From Porogramme epimiltina (lineage: Eukaryota > Basidiomycota > Agaricomycetes > Polyporales > Polyporaceae): a stretch of 64,000 bases of DNA. Location: NCBI GenBank assembly GCA_900155495.1, contig FTLJ01000087.1, positions 1-64,000 on the forward strand, written 5' to 3'. A model generated the notes under the pieces. It was given only the letters and a program-made list of their open reading frames with translations, ran no database searches and was not told the DNA's origin. Below are positions 22,743 through 32,526 of this stretch, in pieces (position 1 is the first letter of the stretch; every line of letters begins with the position of its first letter). The translations under genes and the position numbers were made by a program.

Positions 22743-23546
22743 ATGTCCAACCTCGACGCGTTCGTCACCTCCTCGCGCCCGCCCCCGAAGCCGCTCGCGA
22801 CCTCGCAGGAGGTCCGCGACCGCGGCTCCACCTTCGTGGGAAACGTGTACGCCGCCGCGAGCGTCGAGGAGGTGCGGCGCTCCATTACGCACCTGAAGCA
22901 CGTCGCGCACGCCGCGCGCCCGGCCTCGCACGAGATCGCGGCTTGGCGCTGTATGGTGCTCAAGCCCGGCAAGAGCGGCCTCGCGGGCCCGGACGACTTC
23001 GAGCTCCTCGCGGGGTGCGAGGACGATGGGGAGAAGTACGCCGGAGGTAGGGTGCTCAAGGTCATGCAGGCCGAGGGCATCATCGATGCCGTCGTCGTCG
23101 TCAGTCGCTGGTACGGCGCCGTTCCTATCTGTCGTCTATCGTGCTATCTGACGCGGTGCGGCCGTAGGTTTGGCGGCGAGATGCTCGGTCCGGCGCGCTT
23201 CGACCACATCGAGATGTGCGCACGGGAGGTCTGCCGAGCGTTCAAGCTCAAAGACGACATGGCGACGTCCATCGCCACCCTCAAATCCCTCGACGACATT
23301 CTTGCGGACCTCCGCAAGGAACTGGCCGCTCTCCAGGCGAAGAAATCGACAGATGGTGATGCGAGTACCTCCGAAGGGAAGGCGTCCCCCTCCATTCCAG
23401 CGCCCAAGAAGGCTTCGAACCCGTACGCTGCCCTGGAGGAGTCCCTGGACGTAACCAAGGCGAAGAGACTTATTACCGCAAGAGAAAACTCGATCAAGAG
23501 CGTCAAGCTTGCATTGAAAAAGGCCCGTGTGTCAGAGGCTGCCTAA
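22743..23546 (+). CDS. YIH1/IMPACT family (UPF0029) protein
   Basis: Two exons (22743-23110 and 23168-23546), 248 residues. The UPF0029 domain occupies about residues 25-145: RDRGSTFVGNVYAA, the ITHLKHVAHAARPASHEIAAWR block, EDDGEKYAGGRVLKVMQ, VVVVSRWFGGEMLGPARF. The last motif forms only when the 57-nt intron is removed. A Lys-rich helical C-terminus with a coiled-coil-like segment (DILADLRKELAALQAKK) follows. The N-terminal RWD domain of yeast Yih1 and mammalian IMPACT is not visible, so this resembles shorter fungal UPF0029 proteins. Yih1 and IMPACT bind Gcn1 and dampen Gcn2 kinase; whether this protein does so is inference. A longer N-terminus is possible. Confidence 0.88.
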   Translation: MSNLDAFVTSSRPPPKPLATSQEVRDRGSTFVGNVYAAASVEEVRRSITHLKHVAHAARPASHEIAAWRCMVLKPGKSGLAGPDDFELLAGCEDDGEKYAGGRVLKVMQAEGIIDAVVVVSRWYGAVPICRLSCYLTRCGRRFGGEMLGPARFDHIEMCAREVCRAFKLKDDMATSIATLKSLDDILADLRKELAALQAKKSTDGDASTSEGKASPSIPAPKKASNPYAALEESLDVTKAKRLITARENSIKSVKLALKKARVSEAA

Positions 23547-25134
23547 GCCCGCAGTCGTTCGTGAATGATACGACTTCTCACGAGCGTTATGTACGTTTCC
23601 CACATCTCATCCTGCGATCCATACCCCTCTGACTGGCATTCCTCCGAAACCAGACACCCGACGGCTATGTCACTGGGCAGTTAACATCGACTCACGCAGC
23701 CGATTTCCGAGATGACGTCACCGAATGCTGTGCCCGCCTCCAGTGAACGCTATGCACGCAGCATGAACCGGGATCGGCGCTGCCAAAACCCCATCCTCAT
23801 GTTCGTTTACCCCCGCATAGCACTGTGGGGGGAAGACATCCTCCGGCCGCATTATTTTCGGTCCGAGAAGTCGTCGGAGGTAAGCCGTCCCCTATGGCGC
23901 CTCCTGTGGTACGAAACTTGAACGCTTGTTCCTTCTGCGCGCCTTTGGGCCGCAGTAAGACCCCGGAATACATATGGTGAATCCAGGCCCATGCACAGAC
24001 GAACCCCCGCACGTATAGCAGATCAACCGCCCCTCCCGGTGGTTTCCCCGACCCCCGATCCATATATACCAAGCTTCATTCGCTCAACGAGTCTACGAGT
24101 GGATCTATGTTACCGTGAGGCCGGCGTTATACTAGTATCTCACCCATCTCCACCTATCATATTATGGTTATTACACCCACGTCTGCTCATCCCGCAGCTA
24201 CTCTCATCTGTTGTTTACGTCCGTTCCGGAGTAATCACTGCGTAGATCAAGGTCAGGCGTGACGCGCGGAGGTTTCGTCTCACTACGGTGCAATCAACCG
24301 TCTCTAAACCTTCTCTACGGTGACAGCCTGTTTGTGTTACACGTATATTATACGCCTCTGCATGCGTTGAAACTTTTCCAAACTATTGCAGAGTGGTGTC
24401 TCTTACCAGTTTGTCGACGCGTCTCTGAGATCGTTGAACTGGCCTGCGGGCAGAGTCAAACTTCGTGCGCGAGCCGAATTCTTGTCTTCACGGCGCTCCC
24501 TTTCGACCGTCCTCCGGAAGACTTAGCTCCAACATGGCATAAGAAGGGAGATTACCTCCCTCATTCGTGGACATCGGCATGTACTTCGAACATATGTTCC
24601 AGTTTTTCGAGTTGCCACCGCGCTATGTTGTTAGGCGCCCTGTGCGATACCCGCAGCCCGAGTCTTCTCTCAACATTCTGACCCCTTTTTAGGGTTGAGC
24701 CTTATATGCAGCAGGTGCGCCGAAGCGCAAGCGCATCATTCACTTCTTTCCACCTCTGTCGCGTCATCACAACCATAGGCCTTCGGTCTCTTTCTCCTCT
24801 TCGACGTGTCCGCTTGAGATTCAACTGGGATATGAGTCTCGTGAAGCTTTAACATGTCGGAAGGAGAAACACGTGCCCGCCACGTCTGAATTTGGGAGGG
24901 CTGCAAACAGTTGGTGCGTCACCACTTGCTTCTCGCGCATTCACAACGGTGCATAATCGCCAACCTATAGATGTGCACCCTCTTTCAAGTAGGCTGGCAT
25001 GCTCCGCATGTCTCCTCCGTTCATAAACAGGGGTCATGTCCGGTCGCTCGCGGTACCCTTCCATCACATTTATCGGCCGATAGGCAATTGAGGCTTCCCG
25101 TGAGTTGGTTTCTTTGTAGGCTTGCCAGCCCTCT
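23547..25134. other. Intergenic, no gene recognised
   Basis: Lower G+C than the flanking genes. A 140-codon frame at 24259-24681 has no recognisable family, splice context or composition bias, so I do not call it. Confidence 0.45.
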
Positions 25135-25480
25135 GCGTTTTATGATGTACAATCCAGGCTTTATTTTATGAGAGGTTACGCCTGCACTGCAGGTACAGTG
25201 CTCTCAAATGACAGATTCTTGTTTTTTCTTTCTGATTGCTCCCTCCATTCACGGGTTCCTCATGCTATTGCTCATCACGGGCTGACTTTTGGCTACTCCA
25301 GTGCGCTTGAAGATGCCATTTGTGGTTCAACGTTTCTCCATCGTCGTTGTCCTGTCGTAGCTCGCCCTCTATCTTCGCAATGTGCAACCTACACGATGCT
25401 GCCTGGATTCCATGCGTCTTCCTACGCACCCTCATGGGTACCGCACAGTCGATTCAGCAGTGCCCTCCGCGAAGAGCAAT
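25135..25480. repeat. Diverged direct repeat, unit 1
   Basis: Aligns by eye with 25549-25887. Shared landmarks are ATGATGTAC, GAGAGGTT(A/G)CGC, CTTTCTGATTGCTCCCT or CTCTCTGATTGCTCCCT, GAAGATG(C/T)CAT, ATCGTC(G/A)TTGTCCTG, GCTGCCTGGATTCCA and CCTC(C/T)GCGAAGAGCAA-like ends. Identity is perhaps 70-75 percent (estimate). Confidence 0.7.
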
Positions 25481-25548
25481 GGGTGTCTTTCTACCCCATT
25501 CACTTGCACTCTTGTGAGTCCGGTTTACATAGATTTGGTTATTCATTA

Positions 25549-25887
25549 CGCTTCATGATGTACGCATTCGTATCAGCTTGTTTTTGACGAGAGGTTGCGC
25601 ATGAAATATAGGCGCAATGCTTTCAGATGACGAACTCTTATCTTCTCTCTGATTGCTCCCTTTATTTACTTCCTCGCGCTATGATCAGAGACCTAACCTT
25701 TCGCTTCTCTAGTACGCTGGAAGATGTCATATATGACGCAACGTTTCCTGATCGTCATTGTCCTGCTATGGCCTGCCCTGTGTGCCTTCCAACCTACACA
25801 GCGCTGCCTGGATTCCACGCATTTTCGTACGCGCCCCTACGGACACCGCACATGTGGTTCAGTAGCGTCCTCCCTGCGAAGAGCAAC
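25549..25887. repeat. Diverged direct repeat, unit 2, overlapping the HET 1 3' end
   Basis: Second unit of the repeat at 25135-25480, offset about 414 bp. Its last 94 bp coincide with the final codons of the minus-strand HET gene ending at 25794, so the repeat arose by duplicating that gene's 3' flank, or the gene end grew into it. Confidence 0.7.
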
Positions 25888-27870
25888 GCCGTTCCCGCCC
25901 CACGAAGCGTGCCCCCCCAGGACTGCTCTTCCTCCATCCGCCGCCTCATATCATCCCTCCAAGCCCCCATAAAGTGCAATATGTCGTCGGAGAACATCCC
26001 TGATCTGTCTACGCGGATCTCCAGAACGAGCGTCCGCGGGCTCACCGGTGACGGCACGAACGATAGAGCGACGTGCTGTCGCGCTTCCGGAAAGTGATCT
26101 ATGGTCAACTCGAACTCCCTGGTCCACCTCGGCCAGTCGGCGACGTGGTCCAAGGCGCAGTCGTGCTCCCCGGAAGGTCGAACCCCGTTGGCCCCAGCCC
26201 CAAGCTCGCGACGTGGCTGCTGGTTCTCGAACGCGTTGTTGGGTGCGTTCAGTGGCTCGACCGTTGCCCAATGCTCCCCGGTGCGGTGGTCTCCGTCGTC
26301 GTCGTCACGTGTTCCACCGGAATCAGGCTCGCGACGCACGCAACACCGGCCGAGGCGGACGACAAAGCGGAACCCCCTGCTATGCATCGTGCACTCCAGC
26401 TCGAATGGCGGGCGCCCGTCCCAGTTCAGCCGCAGCTCCGCGGTGCCCGGGCGCGGCACGACCTCGAAACCCGTCGCGCGCAGGGCCGCGATGTGGTGCA
26501 CGGGGACGTGGAACGGCGCGCGGAACGTGCGGTTGACCGCGAGCGAGGCGGGTGGCGCGGGCTGGGGCACGGGCGAGATGTAGATGTTGCGCCACTGCGG
26601 GGTCGGGGTGAAGGTGCTCTCGGGGAACTCGTCCGCGAGGGCGTCGAGGAAGACGAGGCGCGCACGGAGGTGGAGGAAGATGGCGTAGAGGGGGCCTTCC
26701 GGGCTGTGCGTGTTGCTCCGCGCGATGAGGCGTAGCCCGAGCTCGCGGCCGTCGAGCGAGCAGCGGAGGACGAGGATGATGTGATTGTCGTCTACGGTTA
26801 TGATGGGTGCGTACGCGAATGTTCCGCTGGGTCTTTGTAGAAACGTTGTGTTTCTATTCTCATATGTGCCTCCACCTACATCAGAGCCTGCCGGCTGTGC
26901 GCACAATCCTCGTATTAGTTAAGCATGAGATAATAATATACACTGTGCTTACTATGGTCTCTTGTGAGCCTCTTATCGCGCGTGCCCCCGAGAAGTCAGT
27001 GGGCGATGTCGCGAGCAAGGGAGAACAGTTATCGGGGTAGGGAGGCGTGATATTCACCCTCACTGGCAACAACCAGCCTGATTGGAGTGGGGTACCGCCC
27101 CACGCGAACAGAGACGTATCTGTGGATTGCTTCATGATCTCTTCCTGCAGGCGCTGAAACGCTCGCCCTCCCTCGCCGTATAAGGTCGGCATGTTGACAC
27201 CAAAGATACCCATAAGCGAGTACGCCTTGTCCTCGACGCATGTCGTGAAGCGCCACGCCGCCCACGAGCTGCGCTGCGCGATCCTCACGTCCGCGACGCG
27301 CTGCTCCAGCCGGAGCACGGCGGCCGGGACGCCCGTGATCTCCTCTAGGAGGCCCGCGATGTCCGCCTTGGTCCCGAGGGGCGTCCACTCCCGCGAGACG
27401 AAAAGCACGACCTCGGGCGCGAGGAGCTCCTGCAGCGTCCACCCGCGCGTGTGCCACGCGCTGTGGCGGAAGCTCGAGGCGCGCGTGGAGTCATCGTGCG
27501 CGGAGACGTCCGCGAGGAAGGCGTAGCAGATGTCCGCGCGCGCGTAGTAGCGGAACATGGAGTTGATCGCCTCGGAGAGCTCGGCGCTGCTCGACTTGTC
27601 GATGCAGCAGGTGTCGATCCAGACCCACTTGTGGCCGTGCCGCGCGGCGAGGAGGCAGCATTGCTTGATCTTGTCCGAGACGAAGGTGCGCGGGTTGGCG
27701 TTGAACCACTGGCGGCAACGTCTTTGGACAGCCTTGACGTCTTGGAACGTCTGTTCTGGAGGGTATGGGGAGGTATCCCAGACGTGGGAGAGGATAGCGT
27801 AGCCAGAAGGGACATCCTCCGGGGAGTTGAAGTAATGGAGTTCCGCGCGGTCAGTGCTCAGCAACCACAT
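25794..27870 (-). CDS. HET domain protein 1
   Basis: Two exons (27870-26953 and 26894-25794) joined by a 58-nt intron, 672 residues. The N-terminal HET domain (PF06985) shows DVPSGYAILSHVWDT, WVWIDTCCIDKSSSAELSEA, INSMFRYYARADICYAFLAD, WHTRGWTLQELLAP and NMPTLYGEGGRAFQRLQ. The segment after it matches the DUF8212-type extension (DTSLFAWGG, LLATSPTDF). The second exon carries the C-terminal module shared by all HET genes here, including WRNIYISPVP and the EHDCALDHVADW core. HET proteins trigger growth arrest or cell death in fungal non-self recognition; the role of this one is inferred. The start ATG in MWLLST is shared with paralogues. The last 30 or so residues overlap a direct repeat and are unlike the other copies. 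Confidence 0.9.
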
Positions 27871-30800
27871 GGCTACAGGGTGTTGGCTCAGAAGACGTGT
27901 AGATGCACGGGGCAGTTATCAGAGGAAGAACAACTCAGAAACAGAGGTATCTGGAACAGTGGATGTAGGTCCGCGCTCATTCCGCGGAATCCAATCAGGT
28001 CCTCTAACTTGCCAAGCATTGGTACGTGAAGGTAGTATGTCGACCACAAAGTGACAGATCATCATCGGGATGGCAGCTCGCCTGCGGACTGCACCGATTA
28101 TTTGAAGGTCCGAGGCCACGAGGCGGCATTTCCAAGCCCGACAATTCGCACGGAACGACGATTGACTTACAGGGTTGCTGTATGTGCGATTCACGTGAAT
28201 ATTTCAATCGATGTCTAAAGTAGATGCACGCAACGTCGCATGTAATATTTATACAAATAGTAGGTAGGAGGGACCATACAGTAACCACCGATAATGGCCC
28301 GTTTTTTTTGGCATCCTTGTTTATTGCCCTTGAGGGCCGAGCCCTATGGTAGGCATGAACGACATGGTAACTACGGCGTTGGGGGGGGGAGATCGAGGGG
28401 GTCACGAGACAGGGGCCGAGAAGTGGGGGGGAGAAGGGGGAAGGAAGGGGAGAGGAGAGAAGAGCGCGGTGTGTAATGGCCCGTTGATGACTCTGGAATA
28501 GGAAGGCCAGTCAGTACATGTCAACGACACCGCGCATTTAGAATAGATCCTCAGAATAAGATTGGAAGTATAAGGTGTTTTCATGAAACGGCGCCGTCTT
28601 GGCTACCTCAATGGAAACCGCTAAAATAGACATCACGGGAACTTATGGAGACGCAGAGCGTCAAGGGGGCGGAACGTGAAGCCACTGTACTCACCCACGG
28701 TTAACCCGACATCCGGAAGTCGGATGAGTCTTCGGGATGTGTAGCAGCGAGGCATCTAGAACTAATCGCAAGGTCAATCTCCAAACACTTCGGCAAAGGG
28801 GTTCGGAGCAGCAAGGTCGTCTCATATAAACGAGATTCAGTAAGATCGGATCATAGACGCTACGTTGTAGGCGTCAAGTCACAATGGAATGTAGTGGAAT
28901 CATGGACATCGGAGGAAAGCGAGGGGGGGCTATTATGACAGTTTACTCACCCTGTTCAGGTACACTAGGCCTCGAACAGCGTGTGCGACCCCAAAGGTGT
29001 ATCCGATTATTTCCCGCTGCATTGACTAGGGGACGTCGCTTGCCGACAACGGATGTGTCTGGGAATGTGCAGAGTCAGCGAAAGAGCGTTTACATCTGGA
29101 ATAAGAATGGTGAGGTCTCATATGCATGCTAAGTGTATAATATCATCGCGCAGAGCGCATCGAACAGAGTCGAGTTGATGTTTTAAATCATAGACCGCCG
29201 GAAGCATCATTAGTAGTTCAAAGATACTCACCTCGAGTCAAAAAGTGCCGTTTAAGGAGCACCAGTGAGCATTTCGAGCCACTTCCACGAGGTAGACATA
29301 ACATCTGCGTGTGGCAACACGTCACGAGCAACAATCGAATACCCTGTAAGGCGAAGATGTAAGCCACACACATGTAGAGCTGCACGGGATGGGAGCGAAG
29401 CGCTCTCACCTTGTCGAAGGGTATGATTCCGTTGAGGTTGACATAATCACGGTATCAACTTCTGTATAGAAAAGTTGAATGGTGAGTAAAGCAGTGTCGA
29501 AGGGGGCTGAGGAGGAAAGACGGAAGGTGATTGTCAGAGAGATTCTGAACTTGGTCTATCACGTTGACTGCCACGGCCTTTTGGGGAGGCACAACAGCGT
29601 ACTCAGGTAATAGGGAACAATTTTGTGCATCATGAACCATGCATCGCCGATGCGAGGGTGTAGGGAGCAGGGCGGAATGGAGCGATCTATGTAGAGCAGG
29701 GCGTACCTTTACTGAGGTGGATTGCATCCCACCTGGCAGCTACCTTGTCATCAGGCGTGCCAACAACGAGGCCGTCGACGATTCTACCAACTTCCGCCGG
29801 ACGCCCCGATACATCTACACGAGCCCCTCGACGATAAGGCGTTCAGTATCGACGTGTCCGATAAAGGAGGGGTAGCTGGCGATGACCGGGAGCGATCTGG
29901 GACGATCGATCAGCCAACAGAAATGCGGGGTAAGGTGATAACGGTGGCGGCGATAACCCCCACAGCCGTCAGCGATCAGAGTGTTCAAATGTGCGCTCAC
30001 TGGGGCTCCCGCGAACGGGATGCCCGCTCACATCAAAGGTCGAGATTTGACATCACAACGACGGATGTGTGGGAGGAGAGGGCCACGTCGACCCACTGGT
30101 ATCGCGACGAGACGTAGAGGGCACCAGACGTACCACGATGTCTGCATAACAGACGTCAGACGTCTCAAGCTTGAGCCAGTAAGGCTGGGGGAGGAGGGTT
30201 CCATCATCTTGGGGAGGGAAGGAGCTGTAGGGGTCGAGGAATTTGGGAGGACGGTCGGTTTAAGAGAAGAGGGCACCGAGGGAAGGCGCGGGTTATGTAC
30301 TCCAAACGTTGTTGTCAAGTCGAGGTGCACGTGAGCTTCCAGCAGGCCCAGACTGGGCAAAGTGTCTTCGAGGATCGAGCTCGCCGAGTCGCAGCAGGTC
30401 ACCTGGTAGTTGCAGCGTGTGCTCGCTCGTTAAGTTGGGGGAGTGTTGAACATCATAATTGAATGTAAGTCTCAGCCCGGCGCTGATGGAGCCCCCGGCC
30501 AGACCCAGGCCGGACGCCCTTAGGTACTTCCTCAATACTCCCTGCCAGTTGTCGACACAGTCCTTCAGTGACTGGTACCAGCAGGTAGCTGGCCGAAATG
30601 TATCCGCCAGTGCTTGAGACTCCGAGGTGCTGGAATAGCAATTACTAAGCAGTGATTTGAAGGTCAGCACACGTGATCTCGGAAGGGAGCTGAAGCGCCC
30701 GAAGCCTGCCAGCCTCCAGGCATTCGAGGATCATTTTGACTTCCTCCTGGCACTCTCCTCGGGCCTCTTTCTAGGCACCTTGCTCTATCAAAGACCTCGC

Positions 30801-31338
30801 ATAACCGTCGTGTTGATCGCTCAACAGCACGACAACACCCGCCATGGACTGTTCTGCACGAGGATCTCAGAGGTTGCGCGCCGCCTCGAGGTGTCAGCCT
30901 ATCCGATAACGGCGATCTGTCCAGATCCGCCTCCCCCTACACCCTAGCTGCTCCTCACAATGAGGTCGCTGGCTGTAGACGGCATGGCCCTTTTGTCTTA
31001 TACGTCGCGCCCTCGTTCCCCCCTTCTTGCACAATCCCCTGTTCGCAGCCTCTTGCCCTCAAATCTACATCATGAGCACCTCCACTAGCGTGAGCATCGT
31101 TATCTCGTCCTTGGACGCAGTACTCAAGCATAAATCCGGCCTCTATAGACCATGGAGATCGATGCGCAACTTTCTCAATTGCTCGGGACGCTGACGTTGG
31201 ACGCTCGCAAGGTTGTCTTTGTGAGCACTCCACGATTGTTAGCATGAAGGAATCTGCTCATGTCTCGCCCGTGTCTGGAGAAAGGCAAGCGAAGAGCCGC
31301 GGCGGACATCACAAACACAACGCATCGACGACGCAGCC
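27871..31338. other. 3.5-kb region with only decayed coding traces
   Basis: No intact gene. On the minus strand some short stretches read like protein: about 30640-30550 (GVSSTGGYISASYLLVPV), about 30270-30150 (LLPQPYWLKLETSDVCYAD with a GTACGT donor after it), and about 29340-29260 (GYSIVARDVLPHAD). They sit in different frames with stops between. A G-run (GGGGGGGGG) lies near 28381. I take this as degraded genes or mobile DNA. Confidence 0.4.
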
Positions 31339-31839
31339 ATGTCGGACTCCGACAGCGAGGACTCGACCTACCAAGTGCGTATCTGTATAACCTTCCTATC
31401 GACCCTAGTAACGCCCTGCGCGTCCGTCCCCACTCCTCCCCAGCCAAGTCCCTCACCGTGCACCTCCACCTCTACCTCCGCCCCCTCCTCAAGCGCAACC
31501 TCGCCTCCCGAGCAGGGCTGCGCGTACCTCCAGGCAGTCTCCGCGCAGATCCGCGCGGGCGCGTACGCGACGACCGCGGGCGACTCGTACCTCGAGACGA
31601 TCTTCACGCACCGCGAGGCGCTCTTCGCGTACCCGCCGGGGCACCGCGCGTGCGCGGTGGGCTTCTCGTCGCTCGCGCGCGACCTCGAGGCGCGCTCGTG
31701 GGCCGCGCGCCGCCACTCGGAGGGGGAGGCGCAGGAGGCGGAGTGGCACGGGTACCCGGCGGTGCGGCCGGACTGGGAGGGCGACGACGAGGCGGTCGCG
31801 GCGTTTAGGCACGAGGCGTGGGTCATCGCGAACATGTAG
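31339..31839 (+). CDS. Small hypothetical protein
   Basis: Begins MSDSDSEDSTYQ. A 69-nt intron (31375-31443, GTGCGT...CCCCAG) is likely, but its removal or retention keeps the frame. Spliced, the product is about 143 residues: a Ser/Thr/Pro-rich stretch, then a compact Ala/Arg-rich region (YLQAVSAQIRAGAYATTAG, then LETIFTHREALFAYPPGHRA) ending in AWVIANM. No signal peptide or membrane span is seen, and I recognise no family. The high G+C and coherent codon pattern favour a real gene. It lies 0.7 kb upstream of the metacaspase on the same strand. Confidence 0.5.
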   Translation: MSDSDSEDSTYQVRICITFLSTLVTPCASVPTPPQPSPSPCTSTSTSAPSSSATSPPEQGCAYLQAVSAQIRAGAYATTAGDSYLETIFTHREALFAYPPGHRACAVGFSSLARDLEARSWAARRHSEGEAQEAEWHGYPAVRPDWEGDDEAVAAFRHEAWVIANM

Positions 31840-32526
31840 GGCGAGCCCGTGGACGATGTTGTCTGTACGATAGCGTGCCGTTTGCATACCCACGGAGCTG
31901 GCCCTCCTCCAATACGATGTTTACTTGTTGTACGATCCTTCCCAGAGTGAAGCTGGAGCCTGGGCAGAGGGTGTTATAGCCTATGACTCGAAGCGCGCCT
32001 ATGGGGAACATGACGTCATTTGTTTCGTTTGGTTGATCTCCAACTGGCGCGGCGCGGGCAGTCGACGCCAGACTGGCCGTTGCTTCTACCCAGCGCTTTC
32101 CGTTCAACCACACCGAAACGAGTCGTGAGCATTTCGTGAGGCCACTGTTTTCTGAGACTTACGGTATAAGTAATTTGATATGTTAGATCGGTGACAGCGT
32201 CTTTCCACGCGAGTCTGAGAATTTGTGTGTCTTGATCCACCAAGACCGCAGCCGTGCATCAGGTTCTCAAGCACCCCATCCAAACACCGGTGACATGGGC
32301 GGAAAGTCGCGACGTGGTATGTACCTTAACTTCCGTCTCGCACCGGCGAAACCGCTGACGTACTCTTTCTGGGTCCAGTGCTGGCTTACCACATCACTGC
32401 ATTCCGTTCTGGGCTGTCTCCCGAATACGGGCCACAACCTAATCAGGGACCGTCTGACACCTCGCACGGACGCAGATCGAGAGGCGCTACGCTTCTTGCA
32501 CTCGTACTTCCACCTTCCCTGACGCA
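31840..32526. other. Intergenic upstream of the metacaspase
   Basis: No gene called. A short plus-strand frame beginning MGGKSRR at 32294 with a GTATGT donor is possible, but it leads into a different frame from the metacaspase. Confidence 0.4.

Noticed and set aside
21902..23083. Long minus-strand open frame of 393 codons
   Set aside because: It is antisense to the YIH1-like gene and CSC1 exon 1, has no family resemblance, and arises from G+C-rich codon bias of the true genes.
24259..24681. 140-codon plus-strand frame
   Set aside because: No recognisable family, no supporting splice context, and flanked by non-coding sequence of the same composition.
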